A DNA stretch of 64,000 nt from Rhizomicrobium sp. (GTDB taxonomy: Bacteria > Pseudomonadota > Alphaproteobacteria > Micropepsales > Micropepsaceae): NCBI GenBank assembly GCA_037200045.1, contig JBBCHM010000001.1, forward strand, positions 2,232,001 through 2,296,000. The letters run 5' to 3'. A model generated the notes under the pieces. The model made no database searches and was not told the origin of the DNA. It was given only the letters and a program-made list of their open reading frames with translations. A program made the position numbers and the translations under genes. Positions 33,415-43,981 of this stretch are shown here, one piece after another (position 1 is the first letter of the stretch; every line of letters starts with the position of its first letter).

Positions 33415-33497
33415 TCGATTGTCTCCCTTGCGGGCAACGGACACCCTTTCGGGGCCGCGTATGCAAGAAACATAGTATTACAGCCCTGAATTTTCAA

Positions 33498-33860
33498 TTA
33501 CGGAAATGGCTTGGGGAGCCATTGGTTTAAAATGGCCAGAATCGCGTTGAAATCGGCCTCTGGAACGAGCGGAATCCGGCCCCGGAACTGACTGAAACGA
33601 CTGGGCGAGACCGTCGCGGGCTGGTTGCATACCGCCCAGGACTGAACGCCCTCGAACGTCACGGACAACCGGTGCGCCCATCTGTTGTCGTCTTGTGGGA
33701 TCGTCGTTGTCGGGACGACCAAGCACGGGCCATGCAGCGTGTTCTTATAGGACACGACGATGACCGGCCGGGTCTTCCAGAACTCGGGCAACACGGCATC
33801 TTTCCAGAAGTCGCACCAGTAGAGTTGCCGAATCTTCGGTGCCGCGGTGATGCGCGGCAC
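33498..33860 (-). CDS. PemK/MazF-family toxin-like protein without adjacent antitoxin
   Basis: The product is 120 residues from GTG 33860. KIRQLYWCDFW, KTRPVIVVSYKNTLHGPCLVVPTTT split over a beta-barrel-like pattern, and SWAVCNQPATVSPSR match the PemK_toxin family, whose members are endoribonucleases. GTG 33890 is an alternative start. I find no antitoxin frame upstream; the next gene on that side is an M20 peptidase ending at 33902. It may be an orphan toxin or a domesticated regulator. Confidence 0.7.
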   Translation of the reverse strand: MPRITAAPKIRQLYWCDFWKDAVLPEFWKTRPVIVVSYKNTLHGPCLVVPTTTIPQDDNRWAHRLSVTFEGVQSWAVCNQPATVSPSRFSQFRGRIPLVPEADFNAILAILNQWLPKPFP

Positions 33861-33901
33861 AAGCCATGGCGGTCTTTGTTCGTCCGGCACGGCGCGTGGC
33901 C

Positions 33902-35311
33902 CTATGGGCGTCGCCTCGCGTGATCCGCCAGCACATCGGCGATGCAGGCCGTCACCTTCTTCGCCGTCGGGACATGCAAGAATTCGTTCGGCCCGTGCGC
34001 GTTGGACTTCGGGCCCAGCACGCCCGTCACCACGAACTGCGTCCCCGGATATTTCTCGCCCAGCATCGCCATGAAGGGGATCGAGCCGCCTTCGCCCATG
34101 AACGCCACCGGCTGGCCGAAATGCGCCGCGCTCGCCTTCTTCAGCGACGCCGCCAGCCACGGCGCCAGCGCCGGCGCGTTCCAGCCCGTCTGGCCGGCCT
34201 CGGCGTCGAATTCGACCTCGGCGCCATAGGGCGCGTCGGCTTCCAGCCTGGCCTTGATCGCCTTGGTTGCGCGCTCGGCGTCGCAGGTCGGCGGCAGGCG
34301 GATCGACAGCTTGGCGACGGTGTAAGGCAGCAGCACATTGCCGCCGTTCTCCGGCAGCGGATAGCCGTCCATCGCCGTCACCGCGAGCTGCGGCCGCCAG
34401 GTGCGGTTCAGGATCAGCTCGGTGAGGTCGGACGCCACAGGCTTGGTCCCGCCGGCCAGCGGCAGCTTGGTATAGACCTCGTCGCCCAATATCGCGGCGG
34501 AGGCGCGCGCCTGTTCCAGCCGGTCCGGCGGCACCTGCACATAGAGCTCGTCGAGCTTCATCTGCCCGCTCGCCTCGTCCTCGATGCGGCTCAGAAGCGT
34601 GCGCGCGATGCGGAAGGATGACGGCACGATGCCGCTGGCATCGCCCGAATGCACGCCCTCGGTCAGCACACGGACGGTCAGATTGCCCATTGCGATGCCG
34701 CGCAGGCTGGTGGTCAGCCAGAGCTGGTCGTAATTGCCGCAACCGGAATCCAGGCACACCACGAGATCGGGCGTGCCGATCCGCGCGCTCAAATGATCGA
34801 TATAGAACGGCAGGTCGTAGCTGCCGGATTCCTCGCACGCCTCGATGCAGATCACGCAGCGCGCGTGATCGGTCTTCTCCTCGCGCAGCTTCAGGATCGC
34901 CGCCAGCGAGGCGAACATCGCATAGCCGTCATCGGCGCCGCCGCGCCCGAACAGCCTGTCGTCCTTCAGGACCGGCGTCCACGGCCCGGTGCCCTCCGCC
35001 CAGCCCTTCATCTCCGGCTGCTTGTCGAGATGGCCGTAGAGCAGCACCGTACCCTTGGCCTCGCCCGGGATTTCCATGAAGATCAGCGGCGTGCGGCCCT
35101 TCAGGCGCACGACTTCCAGCGTGGCGCCCGCGATACCCGCCAGCTTCTTGCGCGCCCAGGCCTCGAACATCGCCACCGCGCGCTCCATATGGCCGTGCGC
35201 CTCCCACTCCGGATCGAAATGCGGCGACTTGTTGGGGATGCGGATGTAATCGGTCAGCACCGGCAGGATGTCGTCTTCCCAGATGCGTTCGATAAAGGCG
35301 GGCACGGTCAT
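33902..35311 (-). CDS. M20-family metallopeptidase (carnosinase-like dipeptidase)
   Basis: In this 469-residue di-zinc hydrolase the metal ligands are visible: YGHLDKQPE (His, Asp), GGADDGYAMF (bridging Asp), EACEESGS (catalytic Glu and ligand Glu), CLDSGC (Asp) and SNAHGPNEFL (His). It belongs to the CNDP-like M20 group, probably cleaving dipeptides in the cytoplasm. ATG 35311 gives MTVPAFIERIWEDDILPVL; a longer frame is not conserved-looking. Confidence 0.92.
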   Translation of the reverse strand: MTVPAFIERIWEDDILPVLTDYIRIPNKSPHFDPEWEAHGHMERAVAMFEAWARKKLAGIAGATLEVVRLKGRTPLIFMEIPGEAKGTVLLYGHLDKQPEMKGWAEGTGPWTPVLKDDRLFGRGGADDGYAMFASLAAILKLREEKTDHARCVICIEACEESGSYDLPFYIDHLSARIGTPDLVVCLDSGCGNYDQLWLTTSLRGIAMGNLTVRVLTEGVHSGDASGIVPSSFRIARTLLSRIEDEASGQMKLDELYVQVPPDRLEQARASAAILGDEVYTKLPLAGGTKPVASDLTELILNRTWRPQLAVTAMDGYPLPENGGNVLLPYTVAKLSIRLPPTCDAERATKAIKARLEADAPYGAEVEFDAEAGQTGWNAPALAPWLAASLKKASAAHFGQPVAFMGEGGSIPFMAMLGEKYPGTQFVVTGVLGPKSNAHGPNEFLHVPTAKKVTACIADVLADHARRRP

Positions 35312-35415
35312 GGCAAGGCTCGCTGGAGGGCGGCCAACCATGCCGGATTTCCCGCGTCGCGTCATCGCCCCAATTCGGTCACGCCGCCGCTGTGCTATGG
35401 TTCCGCGAGGGGGCC

Positions 35416-36261
35416 ATGGCGACCGAATTCATCCTGCTGAAGCTTTGCGCGCTCAGTCTGGCGGTGCTCTGGCTGCTCGCGATCTGGCGCGGTCTGCGCG
35501 AGATCGCCGCCGGCTTTCGCCGCCTCAGCCGGGGCGAGGGCTTCAGCTTCGATCCCTGGCTGCTTGCGCCTTTCGCGCTGGCCATGGCGCTGGTCGGAAG
35601 CTGGCTGGCAAGCCTTTGGTGGCTGCCGCACGGCTTCGTCGCCACCTTCGATCCGGCGGACGTCCTGGGCGACGCCGACCTGCTGTTCCTCGACATCTTC
35701 ATCGTGGTGCGCGACTCCGCGACCTGGATCTGGGGGCCGCTCCTGGCGCTGCTGATCGCGATCCCCATCGTGCACGCCTTCCGCAATCCCGATTTCTACT
35801 GGCACCTCTATGTCGTCGGCGTGCTCGGCATCCTGGCGATGCCATTCGCGCTGGTCGCCTTCGGCACCTTCCTGGAGCGCGAGACGGTGCCGTTCCAGCG
35901 CGGCAATCCCAACTGGATCGCCGATCCGGCCAGCGCCTATGACGAATTCGGCCGCTACGGCCTGCGCCATGTCACGCCGCACTGCACAGGAACGATGATG
36001 GGCGCGCTGCGCCTGAAGACTTTCGATCCCGCGAGCTATTCGCCCGAACGCGACCGCGCCCAGCAATTGGCGCAGCTCTGGCTGAACGACACGTTCAACG
36101 CCGCGACGCTCGACATCCCCGCCGCGTTCGGCTGCCAGCTCTCGCAGATCGAGCCCAATCCGAACTATTTTCCGATGGCGCTGACGCTGGCTTTCTACCG
36201 CGCCTTCGTCAGCCTGGTGATGCTGGGCATGGTGCTGCGGCCGTTCCTGCGGCCCGGATAA
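35416..36261 (+). CDS. Multi-pass membrane protein, unknown function
   Basis: This 281-residue product has a hydrophobic N-terminal helix (LLKLCALSLAVLWLLAIW), at least three more in the first 160 residues (for example WIWGPLLALLIAIPIVHAF), a roughly 110-residue soluble loop, and a C-terminal helix. Start ATG 35416 has GAGGGGGCC upstream. I do not recognise a family. It is convergent with maeB, four bases apart. Confidence 0.7.
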   Translation: MATEFILLKLCALSLAVLWLLAIWRGLREIAAGFRRLSRGEGFSFDPWLLAPFALAMALVGSWLASLWWLPHGFVATFDPADVLGDADLLFLDIFIVVRDSATWIWGPLLALLIAIPIVHAFRNPDFYWHLYVVGVLGILAMPFALVAFGTFLERETVPFQRGNPNWIADPASAYDEFGRYGLRHVTPHCTGTMMGALRLKTFDPASYSPERDRAQQLAQLWLNDTFNAATLDIPAAFGCQLSQIEPNPNYFPMALTLAFYRAFVSLVMLGMVLRPFLRPG

Positions 36262-36265
36262 ACCG

Positions 36266-38518
36266 CTACAGCGCCGCGATCAGCGCGGCGTTGTAGATCT
36301 CGCTCATCTTGGCGCCGAGCGGAGCGATCTGCACCGATTTCTCCAGCCCGATCAGCAACGGCCCCATCATCGTCACGCCGCCGAGCTGCGACAAAAGCCG
36401 CGTCGAGATCGCCGCCGAATGGATCGCGGGCATGATCAGCACGTTCGCCGTGTCGGTCAGCCGGCAGAACGGATAGAGCAGCATCTTTTCGCGATCCAGC
36501 GCCACGTCCACCGCGATCTCGCCGTCATATTCGAAATCGACATGCCGCTCGTCCAGAATGTGCACCGCCTCGACGACGCGCTCCGACCGCTCGCTGCGCG
36601 GAAAGCCGAAGGTGGACGATGCCAAGAGCGCCACGCGCGGCGTGAAGCCGAAGCGCCGCGCCACGCCCGCCGCCTGCACCGCGATGTCGGCCAGCTCCTG
36701 CGAGGTCGGCATCTCGTGCACCGAAGTATCGGCGACGAACACCAGCCTGCCGCGCGCGAAGATCAGCATCACGCCGATCGGCCGCTCGCCCTTGGGCGGG
36801 TCGAGCACCAGGCGCACATCGTTCAGCGCCGCGGCATAGTTGCGCGTCACGCCCGTCACCATCGCGTCGGCATCGTCCTGCGCCAGCATCGCGCTCGCAT
36901 AGACGTTGCGGTCGTTGGTCACCATGCGCACCGCGTCGCGATAGAGCACGCCGCGCCGCTGCAGCCGCTTGAACAGGAATTCGATATAGGGCTGGGCCTC
37001 CTGCGCCGAATGCGGCACGCGAATTTCGAGGGCATTCTCGTCCAGCCCGGCGTGGCGGATGCCGTTTTTGACGATCTCCTCGCGCCCCACCAGGATCGCC
37101 TTGCCGAGGCCGGAATTCTGGAACGCGGCGGCGGCGCGGATCACCGATTCCTCCTCGCCTTCCGCGAACACCACGCGCTTGGGATTGGCCCGCACGCTCG
37201 CCGTGATGCGCTGGAACAGGGCGGCGGAGGGATCGAGCCGCGCCGAAAGCTGGAACGAATAGGCGTCGAGATCCTTGATCTCGCGCCGCGCCACGCCGGA
37301 CTTGATCGCCGCCTCCGCCACCGCGCGCGACACGCGGCTGATCAGCCGCGGATCGAACGGCACCGGGATGATGTATTCCGGCCCGTATTCGGGTCTGGCG
37401 CCTCGATAAGCCGCGGCGACCTCGTCCGGCACGTCCTCGCGCGCCAGCTCGGCCAGCGCCTCGGCGGCGGCGATCTTCATCGCCTCGTTGATGGTCCGCG
37501 CCCGCACGTCGAGTGCTCCGCGAAATATGTAGGGAAAGCCCAACACGTTGTTCACCTGGTTGGGATAGTCGCTGCGCCCCGTGGCGACGATGGCGTCGGA
37601 GCGCACCGCCTTCACCTCTTCCGGCGTGATCTCCGGATCGGGATTGGCCATGGCGAAGATGATCGGCGCCTTGCGCATCGACATCACCATCTCCTGCGTC
37701 ATCGCGCCCTTGACCGAGAGGCCGAGGAACACGTCCGAGCCTTTCACCGCGTCCTCCAGCGTGCGCGCATCGGTGTCCACCGCATGGGCGGATTTCCACT
37801 GGTTCATGCCGGCGGTGCGGCCGCGCCAGACCACGCCCTTGGAATCGCACAGGATCGCATTGGCCGACGGCAGTCCCATCGACTTGAGCAATTCGAGGCA
37901 GGCGATGCCCGCCGCGCCGGCGCCGTTCACCACGACCTTGGTGTCCTCGAACTTGCGCCCCGTCAGGTGCATCGCGTTGATGATGCCGGCGGTGGAAATG
38001 ATCGCGGTGCCGTGCTGGTCGTCGTGGAAGACCGGGATGTCCATCATCTCGCGCAGCCGCTCCTCGATCACGAAGCAGTCCGGCGCCTTGATGTCCTCCA
38101 AATTGATGCCGCCGAAGGACGGGCCGAGATAGCGCACCGCGCCGATGAACTGCTCGACGTCGGAGGTGTCGACTTCCAGGTCGATGGAATCCACGTCGGC
38201 GAAGCGCTTGAACAGGACCGCCTTGCCCTCCATCACCGGCTTGGACGCCAGGGCGCCCAGGTCGCCCAGCCCGAGGATCGCGGTGCCGTTGGAAATCACC
38301 GCGACCAGATTGCCCTTCGAGGTATACTCATAGGCGAGGTCGGGGTTCTCCGCGATCGCCAGCACCGGCACCGCGACGCCGGGCGAATAGGCAAGCGAAA
38401 GGTCGCGCTGCGTCGCCATCGGCTTGGTCGGCGTAATCTCGATTTTTCCCGGCTTGCCTTGGGAGTGAAAGGCCAGAGCCTCTTCCCGTGTGAAGGAGGG
38501 CTTCTTGATGTTGGGCAT
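36266..38518 (-). CDS. maeB: NADP-dependent malic enzyme with C-terminal phosphotransacetylase-like domain
   Basis: The protein has 750 residues. The N-terminal malic enzyme (about 1-430) converts malate to pyruvate and CO2: [35 protein letters not shown] and the nucleotide-binding [16 protein letters not shown] are visible. Residues about 435-750 are a PTA-like domain ([16 protein letters not shown]), as in MaeB-type enzymes, where it is regulatory. ATG 38518 (MPNIKKPSF) is the usual start. It is divergent from mutS. Confidence 0.96.
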   Translation of the reverse strand: MPNIKKPSFTREEALAFHSQGKPGKIEITPTKPMATQRDLSLAYSPGVAVPVLAIAENPDLAYEYTSKGNLVAVISNGTAILGLGDLGALASKPVMEGKAVLFKRFADVDSIDLEVDTSDVEQFIGAVRYLGPSFGGINLEDIKAPDCFVIEERLREMMDIPVFHDDQHGTAIISTAGIINAMHLTGRKFEDTKVVVNGAGAAGIACLELLKSMGLPSANAILCDSKGVVWRGRTAGMNQWKSAHAVDTDARTLEDAVKGSDVFLGLSVKGAMTQEMVMSMRKAPIIFAMANPDPEITPEEVKAVRSDAIVATGRSDYPNQVNNVLGFPYIFRGALDVRARTINEAMKIAAAEALAELAREDVPDEVAAAYRGARPEYGPEYIIPVPFDPRLISRVSRAVAEAAIKSGVARREIKDLDAYSFQLSARLDPSAALFQRITASVRANPKRVVFAEGEEESVIRAAAAFQNSGLGKAILVGREEIVKNGIRHAGLDENALEIRVPHSAQEAQPYIEFLFKRLQRRGVLYRDAVRMVTNDRNVYASAMLAQDDADAMVTGVTRNYAAALNDVRLVLDPPKGERPIGVMLIFARGRLVFVADTSVHEMPTSQELADIAVQAAGVARRFGFTPRVALLASSTFGFPRSERSERVVEAVHILDERHVDFEYDGEIAVDVALDREKMLLYPFCRLTDTANVLIMPAIHSAAISTRLLSQLGGVTMMGPLLIGLEKSVQIAPLGAKMSEIYNAALIAAL

Positions 38519-38619
38519 GCTGCTACCGTTTGGAGTGATCCACAGAATATCCCCTTTTGGCCCACCCGATATCAATGCGGCAACCGCAGCCGCCGCTGCG
38601 ACATGATAAAGTCCGCGAC

Positions 38620-41310
38620 ATGAACGAACACGCGCCGGAGACTCCGCAAGAAAGTAAGGCGTCGCCCGAGGGGGCGACTCCGATGATGGCGCAGTATCTG
38701 GCGACCAAAACGGCGCATGCCGGCTATCTCCTGTTCTACCGCATGGGCGATTTCTACGAGCTGTTCTTCGACGACGCGGTGAAGGCGGCCGAGGCGCTGG
38801 ACATCGCGCTCACCAAGCGCGGCAGGCACCAGGGCGAGGACATCGCGATGTGCGGCGTGCCGGTTCACGCTGCGGAAAGCTATCTGGAGAAGCTGATCCG
38901 CAAGGGTTTCCGGGTTGCGGTGTGCGAGCAGATGGAGGACCCGGCCGAAGTCAAGAAGCGCGGCGGCAAATCCGTCGTGAAGCGCGAGGTCGTGCGTCTT
39001 GTGACCCCGGGAACCCTGACCGAGGATTCGCTCCTGGAAGCGCGCGCCGCCAACATGCTGGCGGCGCTCGGCCGCGCCGGCAGCGCCTTCGCCATCGCGG
39101 CCGCCGACATTTCCGCCGGAACTTTCTGGGTCGCGCCGGTCCAGCCGGACGAGATCGCGATGGAACTCGCCCGCGTGCATCCGAGCGAACTGCTCGTGCC
39201 GGATGCGCTGCTCGCCGACGCGGCGCTGGCGCCGATCCTCAAGGCGCTCGGCCCGGCTTTGTCGCCGCTGCCGTCGATCAAATTCGATTCCGGCGCCGGC
39301 GAGCGCGCGCTGAAGGCGCATTACAAGGTGCAGAGCCTGGACGGCTTCGGCGCCTTCTCGCGCGCCGAGCTGTCCGCCGCCGGCGCGCTGATCGCCTATC
39401 TCGACCTGACGCAGAAGGGCAACCTGCCGGCGCTGCGCACGCTCGCCCGCGTGGCGCCGCGCGCCTTCATGGGGATCGACGCCGCGACGCGGCGCAATCT
39501 CGAACTGACACAGACGCTCGCCGGCGAGCGCAAGGGCAGCCTGCTCTCCGCCATCGACCGCACGGTCACCGCCGCCGGCGCGCGCGAATTGGCGGCGCGG
39601 CTCGCCGCTCCGCTGACCGACGTGAAGGCCATCGCGCAGCGCCACGACGCCGTCGCTTTCTTCGAGGGCGATTCCGAATTGCGCCGGAGCCTGCGCGAGG
39701 ATCTGCGCCGCGCCCCCGACATCGCCCGGGCGCTGGCGCGCATCTCGGTCGGCCGCGGCGGGCCGCGCGATCTCGCCAATCTGCGCGACGGCATCAAATG
39801 CGCCCGCCATCTGCGCACCCGCCTGAAGCTGGACGATCCCCTGAAGCCGGCGCCCGGCGAATTGCGCGACGCCTGCCACGATCTGATCGAAGGCACGACG
39901 GGCGCCTCGCGCCTGGCCGACAAGGTCGAGACCCTCCTGATCGCCGAGCCGCCCTTCCTGGCGCGCGACGGCGGCTTCGTCGCGGCCGGCGTGCATGCGC
40001 CCTTGGACGAGGTGCGCAAGCTGCGCGACGAATCGCGCCGCGTGATCGCCGGCCTCGAAGCGCGCTACCGGACCGACAGCGGCACGCCGCAACTGCGCAT
40101 CAAGCACAATGGCGTGCTCGGCTATTTCATCGAGGTGACGCCGCAGCATGCCGACAAGCTGCAATCGGGCGACAACCGCACCCTGTTCCGCCACCGCCAG
40201 ACCATCGGCAGCGCCGTGCGCTTCACGACGGACGAACTGGCGTCGCTTGCCACGCGCATATCGCAAGCCGCCGACCAGGCCCTCGCGCTGGAGCGCGAAT
40301 TGTTCGACCGGATGTGCGAAGAGGCCATCGCCTGCGCACCTTCCCTCAACCGCATCGCGGGCGCTCTCGCGGTTGTCGATGTCGCCTGCGCGCTGGGCGA
40401 GCTCGCGGTTGCCGGCCGGCACGTCCGTCCGAAGATCGACGACGGCCTTGCGTTCAAGATCGTGCGCGGCCGCCATCCGGTGGTCGAAGCGGCGCTGGCG
40501 CACGACCACGCCCATCCGTTCGTGCCGAACGATTGCGACCTGTCGCCCGAGGGGATCGGAAGGCTCTGGCTGGTCACCGGCCCCAACATGGCGGGCAAGT
40601 CGACCTTCCTGCGCCAGAACGCGCTGATCGCGATTCTCGCCCAGGCCGGCGCTTTCGTGCCCGCCGACGCGGCGCATATCGGCATCGTGGATCGGTTGTT
40701 CTCCAGGGTCGGCGCGGGCGACGACCTCGCCGCCGGCCGCTCGACCTTCATGGTCGAGATGGTGGAGACCGCCGCGATCCTGAACCAGGCGACGCCGAAG
40801 AGCCTCGTGATCTTGGACGAGATCGGCCGCGGCACCGCGACCTTCGACGGCCTCGCCATCGCCTGGGCGACCGCCGAGCACCTGCACGAGAAGAACCGAA
40901 GCCGCGCGCTGTTCGCCACGCACTATCACGAGATGACGGCGCTGGCCGAGCGGCTGACATCGCTCGCCTGCGTGACGATGCGGGTGCGCGAATGGAACGA
41001 CAGCATCGTCTTCCTGCACGAGGTCGCGCCGGGCGCGGCGGACCGGTCTTATGGAATCCACGTCGCCAAGCTCGCCGGTCTGCCGCAAGCGGTGGTGTCG
41101 CGTGCGGAGGAGGTTTTGAAAGCGCTGGAAGACGGCCGCGAAGGCCATAAGCCGCTGGCCCGCATCGACGACCTCCCGCTTTTCGCCGCGGCCGCGCCGG
41201 CGCCCAGGCCCGACGGATTCCAGGAAGCGCTGCGCGCGATCGAGCCCGACACGTTGACGCCGAAAGAGGCGCTGGAGTTGATCTACAAGCTCAAGGCGAT
41301 CAAACCGTAG
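38620..41310 (+). CDS. mutS: DNA mismatch repair protein MutS
   Basis: This 896-residue mismatch-recognition ATPase has the N-terminal mismatch-binding motif [15 protein letters not shown] (the Phe-x-Glu contacts the mismatch), then connector, lever and clamp domains. The ATPase has Walker [14 protein letters not shown] and Walker [17 protein letters not shown]. The C-terminus is of normal length for MutS1. ATG 38620 (MNEHAPET) is chosen; the upstream extension overlaps the maeB promoter region. Confidence 0.98.
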   Translation: MNEHAPETPQESKASPEGATPMMAQYLATKTAHAGYLLFYRMGDFYELFFDDAVKAAEALDIALTKRGRHQGEDIAMCGVPVHAAESYLEKLIRKGFRVAVCEQMEDPAEVKKRGGKSVVKREVVRLVTPGTLTEDSLLEARAANMLAALGRAGSAFAIAAADISAGTFWVAPVQPDEIAMELARVHPSELLVPDALLADAALAPILKALGPALSPLPSIKFDSGAGERALKAHYKVQSLDGFGAFSRAELSAAGALIAYLDLTQKGNLPALRTLARVAPRAFMGIDAATRRNLELTQTLAGERKGSLLSAIDRTVTAAGARELAARLAAPLTDVKAIAQRHDAVAFFEGDSELRRSLREDLRRAPDIARALARISVGRGGPRDLANLRDGIKCARHLRTRLKLDDPLKPAPGELRDACHDLIEGTTGASRLADKVETLLIAEPPFLARDGGFVAAGVHAPLDEVRKLRDESRRVIAGLEARYRTDSGTPQLRIKHNGVLGYFIEVTPQHADKLQSGDNRTLFRHRQTIGSAVRFTTDELASLATRISQAADQALALERELFDRMCEEAIACAPSLNRIAGALAVVDVACALGELAVAGRHVRPKIDDGLAFKIVRGRHPVVEAALAHDHAHPFVPNDCDLSPEGIGRLWLVTGPNMAGKSTFLRQNALIAILAQAGAFVPADAAHIGIVDRLFSRVGAGDDLAAGRSTFMVEMVETAAILNQATPKSLVILDEIGRGTATFDGLAIAWATAEHLHEKNRSRALFATHYHEMTALAERLTSLACVTMRVREWNDSIVFLHEVAPGAADRSYGIHVAKLAGLPQAVVSRAEEVLKALEDGREGHKPLARIDDLPLFAAAAPAPRPDGFQEALRAIEPDTLTPKEALELIYKLKAIKP

Positions 41311-41926
41311 ACCGCGTGTCCGGGGGCATCCTGGCGGCATCCTCGCCGCCGCGGACCCAGACGATGAGGCGCGCTGCGAGCGGCGCCAGCAGGATCGCCA
41401 GGAGATAGAATAGCGGTCCCAGCACCAGCCAGAATCCGATCGCCGGCGTGGTCGCCCGCGAGGCGAGGCCGACGAGCCGTCCGAGCGGCGCGGTTCCGGT
41501 GGCGGCGATGGCGACATTGTTCAGCGCGGCCAGCACCCGCAGCGGCACGAAAGCGATGACGAAACTCGCCATATGCAGCGGCGAACGGTCCCGTACCCGT
41601 CGCGACCACGGATTGACGTAAGGGCGGGCGAAGGAGCGGATGGGATGGGCGAGCCAGTGCTGCGTCACCGTTCCGGCCGCCAGGATCGCCCAGAGCAGGC
41701 ACGCTTCGATCGCGATGCCGCCCGCGACCGTGATCAGCCAGGCCTTGGCGGAGACATAGCCCGCCGCGCCCGTCGCATAGATGTTCCCCTCGCTGGCCTC
41801 CGGCCGGACGAGGGCGAGCGCGGTGGTGAACAGGTCGAGCCAGCTGGCGAAGAGATAGGCCAGGGCATAAAGGCCGAGAACCGCCACGATGCGGCGCGTT
41901 CGCTGACGGCTACTGGACAGGCCCAT
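41300..41926 (-). CDS. Multi-pass membrane protein divergent from a TetR regulator
   Basis: The protein has 208 residues with about four hydrophobic helices ([80 protein letters not shown]). No family is recognised. Its 3' end overlaps mutS by 11 bases. The divergent TetR gene and the palindrome between them suggest it is the repressor's target. Confidence 0.72.
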   Translation of the reverse strand: MGLSSSRQRTRRIVAVLGLYALAYLFASWLDLFTTALALVRPEASEGNIYATGAAGYVSAKAWLITVAGGIAIEACLLWAILAAGTVTQHWLAHPIRSFARPYVNPWSRRVRDRSPLHMASFVIAFVPLRVLAALNNVAIAATGTAPLGRLVGLASRATTPAIGFWLVLGPLFYLLAILLAPLAARLIVWVRGGEDAARMPPDTRSTV

Positions 41927-41937
41927 GGCAACCTCAT

Positions 41938-41957
41938 ATGTGAAAGTGGATTCACAT
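41938..41957. promoter_or_regulatory. Palindromic operator between the membrane gene and tetR
   Basis: ATGTGAA-N6-TTCACAT is a perfect 7-bp inverted repeat in the 41-base divergent gap. It is placed to control both start sites. Confidence 0.65.
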
Positions 41958-41967
41958 TAACAGGAGA

Positions 41968-42630
41968 ATGACGGCCTTGGTCAAGACACCGGCCTCCCCG
42001 CAGAAGCGGAAGCGCCAGCGGCGCAGCTTCCGCACCGAAGAGCGCCTCCTCGCCGCGGTTCTCGCGCTGGCCGACCGGGGCGGCCTCGATGCCTGCACCG
42101 TGCCGGCCGTCGCCGAACGGGCCGGCGTCGCGGTGGGCACGATCTACCGCCGCTATCCCGACAAGGACGCCCTCGTTGCGGCCGCGTTCCTCGATTTCGC
42201 GTCTCTGGGCGACGGAAAGCGGGAGGCGGAATACGCGGCCTTCGCCGCCAGCGCGCGGAACCTGCCCGACTTCCTGCGCCGCGTCGGCGAGGCGGCCGTT
42301 CGGGTCGCGTGCGAGCATCGCGGCCTCCTGCTCGCGATCCGCGCCTTCGCGCGGACGACGCCGGATCGCGCATGGCGCACGCGGTTCGCGCGGCAGCAGA
42401 GCCGGGGCCGCGCCACGCTGCTGAAGGCCGCCTTGGCGCGCTTCGGGCCCGAGATCGCCGGCGGCGAAGCCGCACTGCGCTTTTCGCTCGCCGCCTTGTA
42501 TGGCGCGGTGGAAGTGACCTGGCTCGAGCCCCAGGCCGGCCTGTTCGCAAGCCGGCCGTCGCGATCCTCCTTCGTCGCGGCGATCGTGGAGATGCAGGCG
42601 GCCTATCTGTCGAAGCGGCCGCGCCCATAG
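41968..42630 (+). CDS. TetR-family transcriptional regulator
   Basis: The 220-residue regulator has an N-terminal HTH about residues 20-65 (RTEERLLAAVLALADRGG ... VPAVAERAGVAVGTIYRRYP DKDALVAAAF), typical TetR. The C-terminal ligand-binding domain is helical; its ligand is unknown. It is preceded by ACAGGAGA and probably represses itself and the divergent membrane protein through the palindrome at 41938-41957. Confidence 0.92.
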   Translation: MTALVKTPASPQKRKRQRRSFRTEERLLAAVLALADRGGLDACTVPAVAERAGVAVGTIYRRYPDKDALVAAAFLDFASLGDGKREAEYAAFAASARNLPDFLRRVGEAAVRVACEHRGLLLAIRAFARTTPDRAWRTRFARQQSRGRATLLKAALARFGPEIAGGEAALRFSLAALYGAVEVTWLEPQAGLFASRPSRSSFVAAIVEMQAAYLSKRPRP

Positions 42631-42680
42631 GCAGCGCCACCCTTGAAGCCGCGCCCGTCCTGGTGTCAGCATCCGCCGCC

Positions 42681-43148
42681 ATGAGCGAGCCCGACCGCAA
42701 GCGCAAATTCCTCGTCGTCGTGGACAAGACGCCGGAATGCCGGATCGCCGTGCGCTTCGCGGCGCGCCGCGCCCAGCACACCGGCGGCCGCGTCACGCTG
42801 CTCTGCGTCGCCCAGCCCGCCGACTTCCAGCAATGGCGCGGTGTCGAGGAGATCATGAAGGACGAGGCGCGCCAGGAAGCCGAAGGCCTGATCTACGGCG
42901 CCGCCAAGACCGTCAACGAACTGGCCGGCATCATCCCCGAACTGGTACTCGGCGAGGGCCGTCCGACCGAGGCGCTGCTGGAACTCGTCAAATCCGACAA
43001 GGACATCTCCATCCTCGTGCTGGCCTCGAGCACCGCGAAGGACGGCCCCGGCCCGCTGGTGGCGCTGTTCGCCGGCGGCGTCCAATCGATCCCCGTCACC
43101 ATCGTCCCGGGCAATTTCACCGACGCGAAGATCGACGCCCTCGCTTGA
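42681..43148 (+). CDS. Universal stress protein family protein
   Basis: The 155-residue protein has a UspA fold: FLVVVDKTPECRIAVRFAAR at the first strand and helix, GRVTLLCVA, and a late SILVLASSTAKDGPGPLVAL in the nucleotide-loop region. The usual G-2x-G-9x-G-S/T loop is not clearly seen, so ATP binding is uncertain. Start ATG 42681; upstream frame overlaps tetR. Confidence 0.8.
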   Translation: MSEPDRKRKFLVVVDKTPECRIAVRFAARRAQHTGGRVTLLCVAQPADFQQWRGVEEIMKDEARQEAEGLIYGAAKTVNELAGIIPELVLGEGRPTEALLELVKSDKDISILVLASSTAKDGPGPLVALFAGGVQSIPVTIVPGNFTDAKIDALA

Positions 43149-43151
43149 AAT

Positions 43152-43178
43152 GGTTGCATATTTGTTCTATATGCAACC
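43152..43178. promoter_or_regulatory. Perfect AT-rich inverted repeat upstream of the nuclease gene
   Basis: GGTTGCATAT-N7-ATATGCAACC is a perfect 10-bp inverted repeat, starting three bases after the usp stop and ending 24 bases before the nuclease GTG. It could be a factor-independent terminator variant, an operator, or both. Confidence 0.55.
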
Positions 43179-43202
43179 TTGAGTTGATAGCGGGTTGCGG
43201 CG

Positions 43203-43655
43203 GTGGATTGGAAGCGGATTGGGGTGGCTCTCGCGCTGATCTCGAAAACAATTATATTGCCGAACTTCGCACAAGCCTATGATTCCGATAGGTATTTCCC
43301 AGGCCCGGTGAACGCCTACGTGGTCCGGGTGATCGACGGCGACACCTTCGAGGCGTCCGCCGACATCTGGCTGGACCAGCAGATCTCCATCCGCGTCCGC
43401 ATCGCGGGCATCGACGCGCCGGAGCTGCGGGCGCGCTGCGACGCCGAGCGCAAGGGCGCCGAGGCCGCGCGGGACTATCTCGCCCGCCGCATCGAAGGCG
43501 GCGACGTGAAGCTCAGCGCCGTGCGCTACGACAAGTTCGGCGGCCGGGTCGACGCGGTGGTGGCCGATGGCGGCGGCGACATCGCGCACGCGATGATCCG
43601 CGCCCGCCTCGCCCGCGCCTATGCCGGCGGCCGCCGCGACGGCTGGTGCGGCTGA
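43203..43655 (+). CDS. Secreted thermonuclease (SNase) family protein
   Basis: The product has 150 residues from a GTG start. A signal-like segment (1-25, WKRIGVALALISKTIILPNF, then AQA) suggests export. The SNase core is present: VIDGDTFEA (Asp ligands), RIAGIDAPELRARC (catalytic Arg and Glu) and DKFGGRVDAVV (second Arg). Such enzymes cut DNA and RNA using calcium. Six-residue RRDGWC near the C-terminus has a Cys that may pair with Cys in RARCD. Confidence 0.85.
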   Translation: MDWKRIGVALALISKTIILPNFAQAYDSDRYFPGPVNAYVVRVIDGDTFEASADIWLDQQISIRVRIAGIDAPELRARCDAERKGAEAARDYLARRIEGGDVKLSAVRYDKFGGRVDAVVADGGGDIAHAMIRARLARAYAGGRRDGWCG

Positions 43656-43703
43656 GACGCGGCGGGTCTTGCACCGGCCCGGCGCGGGGCGGATATAGGT
43701 CTC

Positions 43704-43895
43704 ATGAACGGAAAGATCGCCGTCGGTATCGCCATCGCCGTGGTGTTCGGCGTGTTGCTGGCCGGGCTCTACACGCTCTGGAAGGGCGGCGCGGTCTCGG
43801 CCACCTGGTCGAACCGGCTGATGCGGCTGCGCGTGCTGGCGCAGTTCATCGCCATCGTCATCATCATGACGGTGCTGTATTTCAGCCATAAATAG
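43704..43895 (+). CDS. Twin-transmembrane HIG1-domain-like protein
   Basis: The 63-residue protein has two helices ([37 protein letters not shown]) joined by a SNRLMRLRV loop. That loop and topology match small alphaproteobacterial HIG1 (hypoxia-induced gene 1) proteins, related to mitochondrial factors of cytochrome oxidase assembly. Function here is inferred. Confidence 0.75.
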   Translation: MNGKIAVGIAIAVVFGVLLAGLYTLWKGGAVSATWSNRLMRLRVLAQFIAIVIIMTVLYFSHK

Positions 43896-43981
43896 CGGCG
43901 GGAAGAGTCCGCTTGCGCATCCTTGCGCCGGCTGATACGGCAGCGCAACATTCTGACCCAAAACTCCCACCTTGTGACCCC

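Noticed and set aside
38572-41517. 981-residue minus-strand frame opposite mutS
   Set aside because: Antisense shadow of mutS with no domain.
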